Positions 53,656 to 62,758 are shown, counted from the first letter of the stretch. The stretch is DNA of 64,000 nucleotides from Streptomyces sp. NRRL B-24484 (GCF_000717715.1 NZ_JOAI01000013.1:142352-206351); one strand, 5' to 3'. Notes: generated by a model not told the origin, from the letters alone. Translations and numbers: made by a program.

Positions 53656-54664
53656 CGAATCCCTCTCCGGTCAGCGCCACGAAGGCGTCCTCCAGCGTGC
53701 CCCGCTCCACCGCGAAGCCGCGCACCCGCACCCCCGCGCCGACCAGCGCCGCGCACAGCGCCGGCAGCGCGTCCTCGCCCTCCGGCGGGAGGCCGTCCAC
53801 CGACCCGTCCGCGAGCTGCAGGTCCGTCACCCCGTGCTCCTTCAGCACCCGGCCCGCCTCCTCGGCGTCGGCCGTCCGCACGACCAGGCGGCCCTGCGCC
53901 CGGGCGGCCAGCTCGGCCACCGTGCCCTGCACCACCAGCCGCCCGCGCGACATCACCGCCGCATGCGTGCAGACCTGCTCGATCTCGTCCAGCAGGTGCG
54001 AGGAGAGGAACACCGTCGTACCGTCCGCCGCCAGCTCCCGCACCAGCGCGCGGATCTCCCGCATGCCCTGCGGATCCAGGCCGTTGGTCGGCTCGTCCAG
54101 CACCAGCAGCTCCCGCGGCCGCAGCAGCGCCGCCGCCAGCCCGAGCCGCTGCTTCATCCCCAGCGAGTAGCCGCGCGCCTTGCGGCCCGCCGCGGCCGAC
54201 AGCCCGACCCGCTCCAGTGCTGCGGCCACCCGGCGCTCCCTGGTCCGCGGGTCGGCGGTCGGATCGGCCGCGTCGAAGCGCACCAGATTGGCCCGCCCCG
54301 ACAGGAAGCCGTACAGCGCCGGGCCCTCGATCAGCGCCCCCACCCGGGGCAGCACCGCGCCGACCGACTGCGGCATCGGCGCCCCCAGCACCGACGCCGA
54401 CCCGGCGGACGGCGCGATCAGGCCCATCAGCATCCGGATCGTCGTCGTCTTGCCGGAGCCGTTCGGGCCGAGGAAGCCGAAGACGCTGCCGCGCGGCACC
54501 ACCAGGTCCAGCCCGTCCACCGCCGTCCGGTCGCCGAACCGCTTGGTCAGACCGCGGGTGCGGATCGCCTCCCCGGACGCGCCGGCGGGGGCCGGGCCCG
54601 CGAAGGCCCGACCCCCCGACCGCTCCGCCGGGCCCGACCGCTCCGCAGAAGGGGCGCCGGCCAC
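53642..54664 (-). CDS. ABC transporter ATP-binding protein
   Basis: A 340-residue ATPase. Walker A GPNGSGKT at residues 66-73, signature SLGMKQRLGLAAALL about 166-180, Walker B LLVLDEPTNGLD about 186-197, then a switch His in FLSSHLLDE. The first 30 residues are a Ser/Gly/Pro-rich extension. The C-terminal 90 residues (VVRTADAEEAGRVLKEHGV... AFVALTGEG) are the DUF4162-type tail seen with ABC-2 exporters. GTG 54664 begins 2 bases after the stop of the LolA-like gene. Confidence 0.9.
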   Translation of the reverse strand: MAGAPSAERSGPAERSGGRAFAGPAPAGASGEAIRTRGLTKRFGDRTAVDGLDLVVPRGSVFGFLGPNGSGKTTTIRMLMGLIAPSAGSASVLGAPMPQSVGAVLPRVGALIEGPALYGFLSGRANLVRFDAADPTADPRTRERRVAAALERVGLSAAAGRKARGYSLGMKQRLGLAAALLRPRELLVLDEPTNGLDPQGMREIRALVRELAADGTTVFLSSHLLDEIEQVCTHAAVMSRGRLVVQGTVAELAARAQGRLVVRTADAEEAGRVLKEHGVTDLQLADGSVDGLPPEGEDALPALCAALVGAGVRVRGFAVERGTLEDAFVALTGEGFDVAG

Positions 54665-54666
54665 GG

Positions 54667-55860
54667 CTACTTCACCCCGGCCGCGTGCTGCAGCACCGGC
54701 AGCGTCACCGCACCGGCGAACACCCGGCCGTCGTCCGTCACCAGCACGTTCACCACCTTGGTGCCGATCAGCGTGCCGCCGCCGACCGGCTTGCCGAACG
54801 CCTTCACCAGGGACAGCGGGTTCTGCGCCGCGCCCTTGGACCCGTGGCCGCCGTCCCGGCCGGGCACCTCGCCGACCGGCAGCCGGGTCGAGACCACGGT
54901 CGTCCAGCCCTCGCCCGTCACCTGCACGTCCGGCGCGCCACCGGCCTGCTTCCCGAACGGCTTCCCGTTCGGCGCGTCGTGCCCGGCCAGCTGCCCGTCC
55001 GCCCGGTGCTCCGTCACCTTCGCGCCCTTCGGCGGGGTGAACGAGAACGTCGAGGCGGCCGGCCGGTCGAACGACACCTTGCTGTAGTGCACGTCCAGCA
55101 CCGGCCCGCCGGAGACGGCCGTCGCCTGCACCGAGAGCGGCACCCCATGCTCCGCGTCCACCGCGATCCGCACCCGGGCGATCGTCGAACCCTGCCCCTT
55201 CGGGGTCAGCGTCAGCCGGTACGCGTCCCGGCCGGCGACCTTCATCGTGCCGTCCACCGCGACCGTGGTGGTGCCGGAGGCGAAGGCCAGGAACTGCTTC
55301 GCCGCGTCCTGCGGGGTCACCGGCGGCACCGACCGGTCGGAGTGCTTGCCGGCGCCCTGCGGGGCCGTCAGGTGGACCGCCTCGTTGGAGGAGCTGTCCC
55401 ACGCCCAGACGTTCGCGCCGTCGTGCACCAGCTCGTAGCCGGCCAGGTTGTCCACCAGGCCGATCCGCTGCCGGTCCGGCCCGTCGACCGCCACCTGCAG
55501 GGTGTGCTGGCCGCCCAGCAGCTCCGCCAGCTTGGCCTCCGGCTGCGCACCGCCCGACGCCGAGGGGCCCGCGCCGCCCTGCCCCGCGAGCCCGCCCGCC
55601 GCGCCGAGCAGCTGGGACGGGACCCCCAGGTCGGCCTTGACCTGGACGGTGCCGGACAGCGCCTCGGTGTCCGAGCCGAGCGCCTTCGCCACCAGCTGCT
55701 CCGCCGTCACCGACGGCAGGTCCGGCCCGGAGTCACTGGCCAGCGCGGGCACCAGACCGACACCTGCGGCCACCGCCGCCACCACCGCGACCGGAACAGC
55801 CACCCGCACCAGCGTCCTGCGGCCGGACCGGTACGGCGCCCCCTGCTCCTGCTCCGCCAT
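54667..55860 (-). CDS. LolA-like membrane-anchored protein
   Basis: A 397-residue protein with one N-terminal membrane helix (VAVPVAVVAAVAAGVGLVPALA, about residues 20-41) that should anchor it outside the cell. The extracellular part (QLVAKALGSDTEALSGTVQVKADLG..., VHLTAPQGAGKHSDRS, DAYRLTLTPKGQGSTIARVRIAVDAEHGVPLSV) has the half-barrel LolA/LolB fold of lipid carriers. Encoded directly upstream of an ABC exporter ATPase and permease, it may receive or guard the cargo. ATG 55860 has GGAGGGG 9 bases upstream. Confidence 0.83.
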   Translation of the reverse strand: MAEQEQGAPYRSGRRTLVRVAVPVAVVAAVAAGVGLVPALASDSGPDLPSVTAEQLVAKALGSDTEALSGTVQVKADLGVPSQLLGAAGGLAGQGGAGPSASGGAQPEAKLAELLGGQHTLQVAVDGPDRQRIGLVDNLAGYELVHDGANVWAWDSSSNEAVHLTAPQGAGKHSDRSVPPVTPQDAAKQFLAFASGTTTVAVDGTMKVAGRDAYRLTLTPKGQGSTIARVRIAVDAEHGVPLSVQATAVSGGPVLDVHYSKVSFDRPAASTFSFTPPKGAKVTEHRADGQLAGHDAPNGKPFGKQAGGAPDVQVTGEGWTTVVSTRLPVGEVPGRDGGHGSKGAAQNPLSLVKAFGKPVGGGTLIGTKVVNVLVTDDGRVFAGAVTLPVLQHAAGVK

Positions 55861-55971
55861 CTCGTTCAACCCCTCCGAGTCGTCGCTTGCTTGCACTCTC
55901 CATTAGAGGCGCCGCGGGCCGCCCCGGCATCGCCCCGCAGGGCTGGATCCGGGTACGCCCGTCGTCGCACC

Positions 55972-55996
55972 CGACCCTGAGGCGGTCTCAGGGTCG
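55972..55996. promoter_or_regulatory. 10-bp-arm inverted repeat CGACCCTGAG-N5-CTCAGGGTCG
   Basis: Perfect arms (55972-55981 and 55987-55996) with GCGGT spacer in the 324-base gap between the divergent LolA-like gene and the ADP-ribosylglycohydrolase gene. Both neighbours start here, so it is not a terminator; an operator is more likely. The rest of the gap holds no gene. Confidence 0.5.
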
Positions 55997-56184
55997 TATC
56001 GGCCCCGGGTCGTAGCCCGTCCGTGGCGGGGCGCCGCAGGGCCCGGTGCGGCCCCGGGGCGGGTGTGCGGGCGGCGTGGAGGTCCACCACCCCGGCACCT
56101 GCCCGTACGGTTCTTCGAATACAGTGCAGGCTCCCGACCCGCCGCGGCCGCAGGCCCGCCCCGGACGAAAGGCGAAGACCCGTG

Positions 56185-57282
56185 ATGCCCCTGTGGTCGC
56201 GCGCGCAGCAGCAGGACTTCCGCAGCCGGGTCCGGGGCTGCCTGCTCGGCGGGGCGGTCGGCGACGCGCTCGGGGCCGGGATCGAGTTCGACTCGCTGGA
56301 GAAGATCCGGGCGGCGCACGGACCGCTCGGCGTCACCGGCTACGTGCCCGCGTACGGGCGGCGCGGCGCGGTCACCGACGACACCCAGATGACGCTCTTC
56401 ACCCTGGACGGCCTGATCCGCGCGCACATCGGCCGGGACACCGGCACCTGGCACCCGCCGACCGACGTCCACAAGGCCTACCTGCGCTGGCACGCCACCC
56501 AGCAGGACTGGGGACCGGACGAACGCCGGACCGAGCTCGGCTGGCTGGGCCGCCAGGAGTGGCTCTACGCCCAGCGGGCGCCCGGCCAGGCCTGCCTCAC
56601 CGGCCTCTCCGGGCCGGACGCGGAGCGCCTCGGCACGGTCGACGCGCCCCGCAACCCGCACTCCAAGGGCTGCGGCACGGTGATGCGGGCGGCGCCGTTC
56701 GGCCTGCTGACCGCCTGGGACCCGAGCCTGGTGTTCCAGCTCGCCGTGGAGTGCTCCGTCCTGACGCACGGCCACCCGACGGGCTACCTGGCGGCCGGCG
56801 CCTTCGCGGTGATCGTCCACGCGGTGGCCCGCGGCGGCACGCCCGAGGAGGGCGTGCACCTCGCCCTGGCCCTGCTCTCCGAGCGTCCCTCGCACGAGGA
56901 GACCACCACGGCCCTGCGCGCCGCCCTGGACGCCGTCCGGGCCGGCGAGCCCACGGCGGAGCGGGTCGAGGCGCTCGGCGAGGGCTGGGTCGCGGAGGAG
57001 GCCCTGGCCATCGGCGTCTACTGCGCGCTGGTGGCGGAGGACGTGCGGTCCGGGCTGCTGCTGGCCGTCAACCACTCCGGCGACAGCGACTCCACCGGCT
57101 CGATCTGCGGGAACCTGCTGGGCGCGCTGCACGGGGAGACGGCGCTGCCCGCCGATCTGTTGGCGGAGCTGGAGGGACGCGGCACGATCCTGGAGATGGC
57201 GGACGACTTCGCACTGGAGCTGGTGCACGGGCCGGAGCTGCACGGCACGCCCGGCTGGGCGGAGCGCTACCCGGTCGGGTGA
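56185..57282 (+). CDS. ADP-ribosylglycohydrolase family protein
   Basis: A 365-residue all-helical DraG/ARH-fold protein. VRGCLLGGAVGDALGAGIEF near the start, T64-D65-D66-T67 (VTDDTQMTLF) and GDSDSTGSICGNLLGA around Asp300/Asp302 form the two-metal site that cleaves N- or O-glycosidic ADP-ribose. It could reverse protein ADP-ribosylation or act on a nucleoside derivative. ATG 56185 is used; the codon before it is GTG. No ART gene is adjacent. Confidence 0.9.
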   Translation: MPLWSRAQQQDFRSRVRGCLLGGAVGDALGAGIEFDSLEKIRAAHGPLGVTGYVPAYGRRGAVTDDTQMTLFTLDGLIRAHIGRDTGTWHPPTDVHKAYLRWHATQQDWGPDERRTELGWLGRQEWLYAQRAPGQACLTGLSGPDAERLGTVDAPRNPHSKGCGTVMRAAPFGLLTAWDPSLVFQLAVECSVLTHGHPTGYLAAGAFAVIVHAVARGGTPEEGVHLALALLSERPSHEETTTALRAALDAVRAGEPTAERVEALGEGWVAEEALAIGVYCALVAEDVRSGLLLAVNHSGDSDSTGSICGNLLGALHGETALPADLLAELEGRGTILEMADDFALELVHGPELHGTPGWAERYPVG

Positions 57283-57315
57283 GGACCGCCGGGTAGCGCA
57301 CAACGGCGGTGGGCG

Positions 57316-57525
57316 TCAGACCTCGCCGAAGGCACCCGCCGCGACGGCCGTGGTGAAGGCGGCCCAGGCGGCGTTCGAGAACTGCAGTCGGGGGCCCTCC
57401 GGGTCCTTGGAGTCGCGTACCGCGATCGTGCGGGTGTCCGGGACGGCGATCTCGACACAGGCGCCGTTGCCGCCGCTGTGGCTGCTCTTGCGCCAGGTCG
57501 GATTGGTCGTGGACGTGGTGGTCAT
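57316..57525 (-). CDS. DUF397 domain protein
   Basis: A 69-residue protein made up of one DUF397 domain: TWRKSSHSGGNGACVEIAV, then TIAVRDSKDPEGPRLQFSNAAWAAF. DUF397 proteins are encoded next to XRE-DUF5753 regulators throughout Streptomyces; several pairs act as a regulator with its small antagonist or effector. The ATG shares one base with the stop (TAATG) of the XRE gene, so translation is coupled. Confidence 0.93.
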   Translation of the reverse strand: MTTTSTTNPTWRKSSHSGGNGACVEIAVPDTRTIAVRDSKDPEGPRLQFSNAAWAAFTTAVAAGAFGEV

Positions 57526-58385
57526 TACCTGAACCCCTCTGCAATGGTGTGCATCAGTGACCGACTGTCCGCGACACTCAGCGCCGCGGCCCGCAGGTGG
57601 TCGTACAGATTGGTATAGCGGCGTACGTCGGCCTCCTTCTCCAGGTAGAGATCGCTCGTCACCCCTTCGAAGTAGACAACTGTCGAATCGGCAGACTCGG
57701 GGAACTCCATCAGGGAGAATGTGCCGCTCATGCCCGGATGCGCCCCGTGGCTGAACGGGATCACCTGCAGGTTGATGTACGGCCGCTCGCTGAGCGCCAG
57801 CAGCCGGCAGAGCTGGTCCGCCATCACCGCCCGGCTGCCGACCTCGCGGCGCAGCACCGCCTCGTCTATGACGACCCACAGGCTGCCGAGCCGGTCCTCG
57901 TTCTCGTCGTCTATCCGCAGCTGGCGCTTCATCCGGACCTCGACCCGGCGCTGCACCGCCTGGGCGTCGTAGTCCGGGAAGGTGCCGGCGACCACGGCCG
58001 CCGCGTACTCCCGGGTCTGCAGCAGCCCCGGCACGAAGGAGGACTCGTACGCCCGGATCGAGGAGGCCTCCGCCTCCAGGCCGATGTAGACGCTGTACGG
58101 GATGTCGCCGAACTCGTGCCACCAGCCGCGCTGGCGGGACTCGCGGGCCATCTCCATCAGCCCGGCGCGGACCCGCTCGTCGGCCACCTCGTAGACGTCG
58201 CACAGGTCCCTGACGTCCCGTTGACTGATGCTGCGCCGGCCGTTCTCCAGTCGGCTGATCTTCGACTGGGAGACCATCAGGCGGCCGGCGACCTCCTCGG
58301 CGGTCATGCCCTTGAGCTCGCGCAGGCGCCGGAGTTCGGCGCCGAGCCTGCGGCGGCGCACGGTGGGATTGACGCTGGCGGACAC
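57525..58385 (-). CDS. XRE family regulator with DUF5753
   Basis: A 286-residue regulator: HTH of the XRE type (about residues 10-65; LGAELRRLRELKGMTAEEVA, LMVSQSKISRLENGRR) and a C-terminal DUF5753 sensing domain (about 95-275; IRAYESSFVPGLLQTREYAAAV, INLQVIPFSHGAHPGMSGTFSLME, DLYLEKEADVRRYTNLYDHLRAAAL). BldB/WhiJ-like pairs of this class influence development in Streptomyces. GTG 58385 with GGAGG 5 bases upstream is preferred to longer frames. The gap upstream (58386-58740) holds the promoter and the terminator of the next gene. Confidence 0.92.
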   Translation of the reverse strand: MSASVNPTVRRRRLGAELRRLRELKGMTAEEVAGRLMVSQSKISRLENGRRSISQRDVRDLCDVYEVADERVRAGLMEMARESRQRGWWHEFGDIPYSVYIGLEAEASSIRAYESSFVPGLLQTREYAAAVVAGTFPDYDAQAVQRRVEVRMKRQLRIDDENEDRLGSLWVVIDEAVLRREVGSRAVMADQLCRLLALSERPYINLQVIPFSHGAHPGMSGTFSLMEFPESADSTVVYFEGVTSDLYLEKEADVRRYTNLYDHLRAAALSVADSRSLMHTIAEGFR

Positions 58386-58669
58386 ATCGACCTCCGGCCG
58401 GACCTCTGGCACAGACGGCAGCGCTGCGCCTCGGAACAGTGTGGAAATTGGTACCAACCCCCCCTGACGTGGAGAGCATGCCACCTCGCCTCTGCTCCGT
58501 GCGGGGGAATCCTCCCAGCGGACTAGAACAGATCATCGGAAAAGTGTGTAATCGGGATGGCATGCCTTGCACTTGGTCGTCCCGCGCGGTACAAGCCGGC
58601 GTCGGCGCGGTGTCCGCACTCCTACCCCGCCGCGACGCACCGAACGCCCGCCGGCGGGTGACACGACGA

Positions 58670-58710
58670 AGGGCGGCCCGCCCGGCAGTCTTCCTGCCGG
58701 GCGGGCCGCC
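58670..58710 (-). terminator. Perfect 18-bp hairpin downstream of the GPP34 gene
   Basis: GGGCGGCCCGCCCGGCAG (58670-58687), TCTTC loop, CTGCCGGGCGGGCCGCCC (58693-58710). The longest perfect stem noticed in the window, 30 bases beyond the GPP34 stop. Confidence 0.85.
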
Positions 58711-58740
58711 CCTCACGAACTCACGTACGGCGCGGGCCGA

Positions 58741-59469
58741 TCAACGCGCGCCCACCCGGGTGGCGACCGGCCGGCCGCCCGCGGCCGGCCTCGCCGCGGG
58801 GTGTCCGCCCGCCGCCGCCGGGGCCGCACCCCGGTTCTGCTGGGCCGGCAGGCCGTTCTGCACGTCCATCACCGCGTGCGCCACCATCCCGCCCAGCGGG
58901 TCGTAGCGGATCAGGTCCCGCAGCCGGGACCGCGAGGAGCGGCCCTCGTTGCCGGGATAGAGGTGCTTGCCCAGACCCACTGCGTGCGCCAGCGCGGCCA
59001 GCGCGGCCGTCCGCGGGTCCGGCGGGACGCCCGTACGGATCGCGGTGTCCAGGCGCTGCTTGATCGCGGCATTGGTGCAGTCGTCCGACGCCTGGTACCG
59101 CGTCGTCGGCAGCACCCCGCAGACCTGGCCCGCCACCGCGGTCACCATCCCGCAGCGCTCCAGGTGCGCCAGGTACATCTGACGCAGGCCCAGTCGGGGC
59201 CCGCCGATCCAGTGCGACGCCCGGACCGCACTGCCGCGCCGTCGCAGCAGCTCCAAGGCGTGGTCGAGGGTCGGATCACCGGTCGGCCGTGCGAGAACCA
59301 CGGCGATCCGGTCCCCGTCCGGGGCGATGCGTCCGGCCAGGGACAGCTCGACCAGCTGCGCCCCGGCGAGTCCGAGGTCGAGGGTCTGGGGCTGCGCAGT
59401 GGTACCCGTGGTCGGGTCCAGTGCGAGCAGCAACAGCTCCTCGGGAATTGTTCTGCGGCTCCTGCCCAT
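58741..59469 (-). CDS. GPP34 family (Golgi phosphoprotein 3-like) protein
   Basis: A 242-residue protein. TIPEELLLLALDPTTGTT at the start, LDLGLAGAQLVELSLAGRIA and the Arg/Trp-containing helix phrases RGSAVRASHWIGGPRLGLRQMYLAHL fit the GPP34 fold, all helical. Eukaryotic GOLPH3 binds PI4P; bacterial members are of unknown function, with membrane association suspected. A Pro/Ala-rich tail ends the chain. ATG 59469 has GGGGAGG 5 bases upstream. Divergent from the D-Ala-D-Ala carboxypeptidase; the 322-base gap (59470-59791) shows promoter-like DNA but no gene. Confidence 0.88.
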   Translation of the reverse strand: MGRSRRTIPEELLLLALDPTTGTTAQPQTLDLGLAGAQLVELSLAGRIAPDGDRIAVVLARPTGDPTLDHALELLRRRGSAVRASHWIGGPRLGLRQMYLAHLERCGMVTAVAGQVCGVLPTTRYQASDDCTNAAIKQRLDTAIRTGVPPDPRTAALAALAHAVGLGKHLYPGNEGRSSRSRLRDLIRYDPLGGMVAHAVMDVQNGLPAQQNRGAAPAAAGGHPAARPAAGGRPVATRVGAR

Positions 59470-59791
59470 CCAAGCCTCCCCGCGTGGATGAGAGACAGCG
59501 TGACGCCTCTCACACGGGCTTGTCGAGTACGCCTCCGAATCGTGACCTTGGCACGGCAGGCTGGAACCGGTGCCCCGCGCCCGGCGTCTGAGCCGGGGAC
59601 GGGCCCGGACGGGCAGAAAAACGGCCGGTCGGGCGGGGTGTGCGCGACTGACGCGCCACCGGTGGCGGAGACTGTACAGACATCCCGACGGGACGAGAAC
59701 CCGTAGGAAAAAATGAAGGATCGGCGCGGCCCTCGGCCCGCCGGCCCGGGCGGGCAGCCGGTCCGCCGGGCGGACGAGGAGGAGAGGGTCA

Positions 59792-62599
59792 GTGGGCGAG
59801 TCCCCCGACACAGGACGGCGCGACGGGGCGGCCGAGGGTTCGGCGACGAAGGAGGACACCGCAACGGCGCGCACCGCCGGGCCGGCCGCGTCCCCGGAGC
59901 CCGCGGACCGGAGGGAGCCCGCGGACTCCGCAGAGCCGGACGCCGTCGAGTCGGACGTTGTCGAGTCGGACGTTGTCGAATCGGAGGCTGTCGCGTCGGA
60001 CGCGGAGGAGCGGACCGAGTCGGACGCCGCTGCCGATGCCGGTGCAGGTGCCGACGACACCGCGGCCGAGCAGCCGGAGGACCGGGACGAGGACGAGGCG
60101 TCCGGTGAGTCCGTCGAGTCCGGTGAGCCCGCGAAGGGTGGGGCCGAGGACTCCGACGAGGACCGCGCTGCCGCGGCCGCCGGCTCGGGCGGCTCGACTG
60201 TCCACCTCCGCCTCCGGAGCACCGACAAGGCCACCACCGCGCTCCGCGTGCCCGTGGACAACGCCACCACCGCGCTGCGCCTCCCGCCGGAGGCCCGCAA
60301 GCCGGCCGCGTCCGCCACCGGCTCCACCGACGCTGCCGAGGCCGGTGACCAGCCGCCGAGCGACGTGACCACCATGCTGCGGCTCCCCGCGGACGCGACC
60401 CGCAAGGCCGCGGACAAGGGCGGTGCGGACAAGAGCGGCGCCGAGAAGATCGGCGCCGACAAGGGCGGTGCGGACAAGAGCGGTGCGGACAAGGGCGGTG
60501 CCGACAAGGGCGGCGCCGACAAGGGCAGTGCCGAGAAGCCGGCTGCCGCCGCACCCGCCTCGGACGCCACCACCATGCTCCGGCTGCCCGCCGACGCGAC
60601 CCGCAAGGCCGCCGACAAGAGCGGCACGGACAAGGGCGCCGAGAAGAACGGTGCCGAGAAGAACGGTGCGGGCAAGGGCGGTGCGGGCAAGGGCGGCGCC
60701 GACAAGGCTGGTGCCGAGAAGCCGGCCGCACCCGCCCCGGATGCCACCACCGCACTGCGGCTGCCCGCCGAGGCCCGCAAGGCCGCCGACGCTCCGTCAG
60801 CACCGGCCGCCGCCGGCAAGGCCGCGGACACCGGGGCCGCCGCCGACGACAGCGCCGACACGGACAGCGACAGCGACACCGACTCCGACACGGGCACCGG
60901 CACCGGCACCGGCACTGCTCCGGCGTCCACCGGGACGGCGAAGGAGTCGGAGGCCGCTGCCCCCGTCGACAACGCCACCCGTGCGCTGCGCCTCCCCGTC
61001 GACAACGCGACCCGGGCGCTGCGGCTGCCCCCGGAGGCCCGGACGCCCGCCGCGGCCCCGGCCGAGGACCCCGACAAGCCCTCCGCGAAGTCCACCGACC
61101 CGCGCCTCGCCATGCGGGACAGCCGCGAGGTGGCCGGTGCCGCCCTCAAGGACGCCGGCAAGCCGGTCCGCGGCACCGCCCCCGAGCCCGCCCCGGTCCC
61201 CAAGCCCGAAGCGGAGCCGCGTCCCGCGCCGTCGCGTCCGGAAGCCCGGCCGACCCCGCCCCCGCCTCCGCCTCCGCTGCCCGTGGCGGACCCGGCCCCC
61301 GTGCCGGCGCCCGCCCCGCTGCCGGAGAACACCATCGAGGCGATGGAGGTGCTCGCCACCCTCAGCGCCCGCCCGGCCAGCCCGCTGCGCCGCGCCGCCA
61401 AGCGGACGGCGATCTGGGGCCTGTTCCTCGCCTTCGTGCTCGGCGTGGTGTCGGTCGCGCAGCTGCTGCGCCCGCTGCCCGACCCGGAGACCAAGCTCGC
61501 CCTGTCCACCAGCTACACCTTCCAGGGCGAGAAGCTGGCCGTCGACTGGCCGGCCAAGGGCCAGGCCGCCGCCGCGGTGATCGGTGTGGGCCCGGTGGGC
61601 ACCTCCGGCGAGCAGACGCCGGTCTCCATCGCGAGCGTCACCAAGGTGATGAACGCCTACCTGATCCTCAAGGCGCACCCGCTGAAGAAGGGCGAGAGCG
61701 GCCCGGACATCGTCGTCGACAAGGCGGCCGCCCAGGAGTCCACCGACACGGACCAGTCGCGCGCGACCCTGACCGAGGGCCAGAAGCTCAAGCAGTACCA
61801 GGCACTGGAACTGCTGATGCTGCCATCGGCCAACAATGTCGCCCGTCTGCTGGCCCGCTGGGACGCCGGCTCGGAGGAGGCCTTCGTCGCGAAGATGAAC
61901 GCCGAGGCCGCCAAGCTCGGCATGACCAACACCGTGTACGCGGACCCCGCCGGCTACAACGAGGACACCAAGAGCACCGCCGCCGACCAGCTCAAGCTGG
62001 CCGAGCAGGTCATGAAGGACCCGGTGTTCCGGCAGATCGTCGCCGAGCCCGAGATGCGGTACAACAACGTCCGCATCTCGAACACCAACGACCTGGTCAC
62101 CACCCAGCGCGGCAGCGTCATCGGCGTGAAGACCGGCTCCTCCACGGCCGCCCAGTCCGCGCTGATGTGGGCCGCGGTCAAGGAGATCGGGGGCGTGAAG
62201 CGGACCATCATCGGCGTCACCCTGCGGCAGCCGGCCGTCGCCGGCGTCGACCTGGCCAAGGTCGCCCAGGCGCCCAGCCTGAAGATCATCAAGTCGGTGC
62301 AGAACGGCCTCGAAGGCCAGACCCTGGCCAAGCAGGGCCAGGTCGTCGGCCGGGTCGAGGACGGGCTCGGCGGCTCGGTGCCGATCGTCGCGGCCAAGGA
62401 CCTCACCGTCGCCGGCTGGTCGGGCATCACCGCCCAGCTGACCCTGGACGCCGACAAGCTCGGCCACACCGTGAAGGCCGGCACCCAGGTCGGCACCCTC
62501 TCCGCAGGCGAGGGCGAAGGCAAGATCGAGATCCCGGTCACCCTGCAGGGCGACCTCGCCCCGCCGTCCATCCTGTCGCGGCTGACCCGCCTCCTCTGA
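59792..62599 (+). CDS. D-alanyl-D-alanine carboxypeptidase with long repetitive cytoplasmic tail
   Basis: A 935-residue penicillin-binding protein of the SxxK class (PBP5-like, family S11). One membrane helix at about 538-561 (TAIWGLFLAFVLGVVSVAQLL) places residues 1-535 inside the cell and the enzyme outside. Active-site motifs are intact: S615-V-T-K618, S679-A-N681 and K780-T-G. It trims the last D-Ala of peptidoglycan pentapeptides. The tail has an acidic head, seven copies of ATTALRLP-like units (60230-61030) and a Gly-Ala-Asp-Lys tract, longer than the usual N-terminal part of the family. GTG 59792 follows GAGGAGGAG. Confidence 0.93.
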   Translation: MGESPDTGRRDGAAEGSATKEDTATARTAGPAASPEPADRREPADSAEPDAVESDVVESDVVESEAVASDAEERTESDAAADAGAGADDTAAEQPEDRDEDEASGESVESGEPAKGGAEDSDEDRAAAAAGSGGSTVHLRLRSTDKATTALRVPVDNATTALRLPPEARKPAASATGSTDAAEAGDQPPSDVTTMLRLPADATRKAADKGGADKSGAEKIGADKGGADKSGADKGGADKGGADKGSAEKPAAAAPASDATTMLRLPADATRKAADKSGTDKGAEKNGAEKNGAGKGGAGKGGADKAGAEKPAAPAPDATTALRLPAEARKAADAPSAPAAAGKAADTGAAADDSADTDSDSDTDSDTGTGTGTGTAPASTGTAKESEAAAPVDNATRALRLPVDNATRALRLPPEARTPAAAPAEDPDKPSAKSTDPRLAMRDSREVAGAALKDAGKPVRGTAPEPAPVPKPEAEPRPAPSRPEARPTPPPPPPPLPVADPAPVPAPAPLPENTIEAMEVLATLSARPASPLRRAAKRTAIWGLFLAFVLGVVSVAQLLRPLPDPETKLALSTSYTFQGEKLAVDWPAKGQAAAAVIGVGPVGTSGEQTPVSIASVTKVMNAYLILKAHPLKKGESGPDIVVDKAAAQESTDTDQSRATLTEGQKLKQYQALELLMLPSANNVARLLARWDAGSEEAFVAKMNAEAAKLGMTNTVYADPAGYNEDTKSTAADQLKLAEQVMKDPVFRQIVAEPEMRYNNVRISNTNDLVTTQRGSVIGVKTGSSTAAQSALMWAAVKEIGGVKRTIIGVTLRQPAVAGVDLAKVAQAPSLKIIKSVQNGLEGQTLAKQGQVVGRVEDGLGGSVPIVAAKDLTVAGWSGITAQLTLDADKLGHTVKAGTQVGTLSAGEGEGKIEIPVTLQGDLAPPSILSRLTRLL
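60230..61030 (+). repeat. Seven dispersed T-T/R-A/M-L-R-L/V-P repeats in the carboxypeptidase tail
   Basis: Units begin at 60230, 60263, 60365, 60566, 60743, 60974 and 61007. The consensus is A-T-T/R-A/M-L-R-L-P followed by PEAR, ADATRKAADK or VDN. The motif is kept while linkers between units vary, which suggests binding or modification sites and not a simple slippage repeat. Most units have Thr with Leu at +3. Confidence 0.85.
60411..60537 (+). repeat. Gly-Ala-Asp-Lys pentapeptide tract
   Basis: About eight copies of (G/S)-(G/S)-A-(D/E)-K, from DKGGADKSGAEK onward, encoded with many synonymous differences (GGTGCG, GGCGCC) so not a recent expansion. A shorter echo of the tract is at 60617-60720. 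It gives a flexible basic/acidic linker between TTMLRLP units. Confidence 0.8.
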
Positions 62600-62632
62600 C
62601 CCGTCTCCTCCGACACGGTCGGAGCGCACCGG

Positions 62633-62674
62633 AGGCCCCGCTGTCCCCGCCCTCGTGGCGGTACGGCGGGGCCT
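62633..62674. terminator. Branched hairpin between convergent genes
   Basis: Outer stem AGGCCCCGC (62633-62641) with GCGGGGCCT (62666-62674); inner stem CCGCC-CTCGT-GGCGG (62647-62661). Located between the carboxypeptidase and YihY-like stops, followed by a short T-containing stretch. Confidence 0.65.
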
Positions 62675-62758
62675 TCGCCGTTCCCGTGTCCTGCGCCCGC
62701 ACCCGCCTCGGCCGGTGTCCTCGCCGATGCCCTCGGCCGGAGTCCCCGGCCGAGGCCC

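Noticed and set aside
60411..60720. Possible CRISPR or satellite array
   Set aside because: The repeats are in-frame peptide repeats with synonymous variation, without constant repeats and unique spacers.
59142..61509. Long minus-strand frames opposite the carboxypeptidase tail, rich in Ser, Ala and Pro
   Set aside because: They mirror the repeats of the plus-strand gene, whose membrane helix and active-site motifs are unmistakable.
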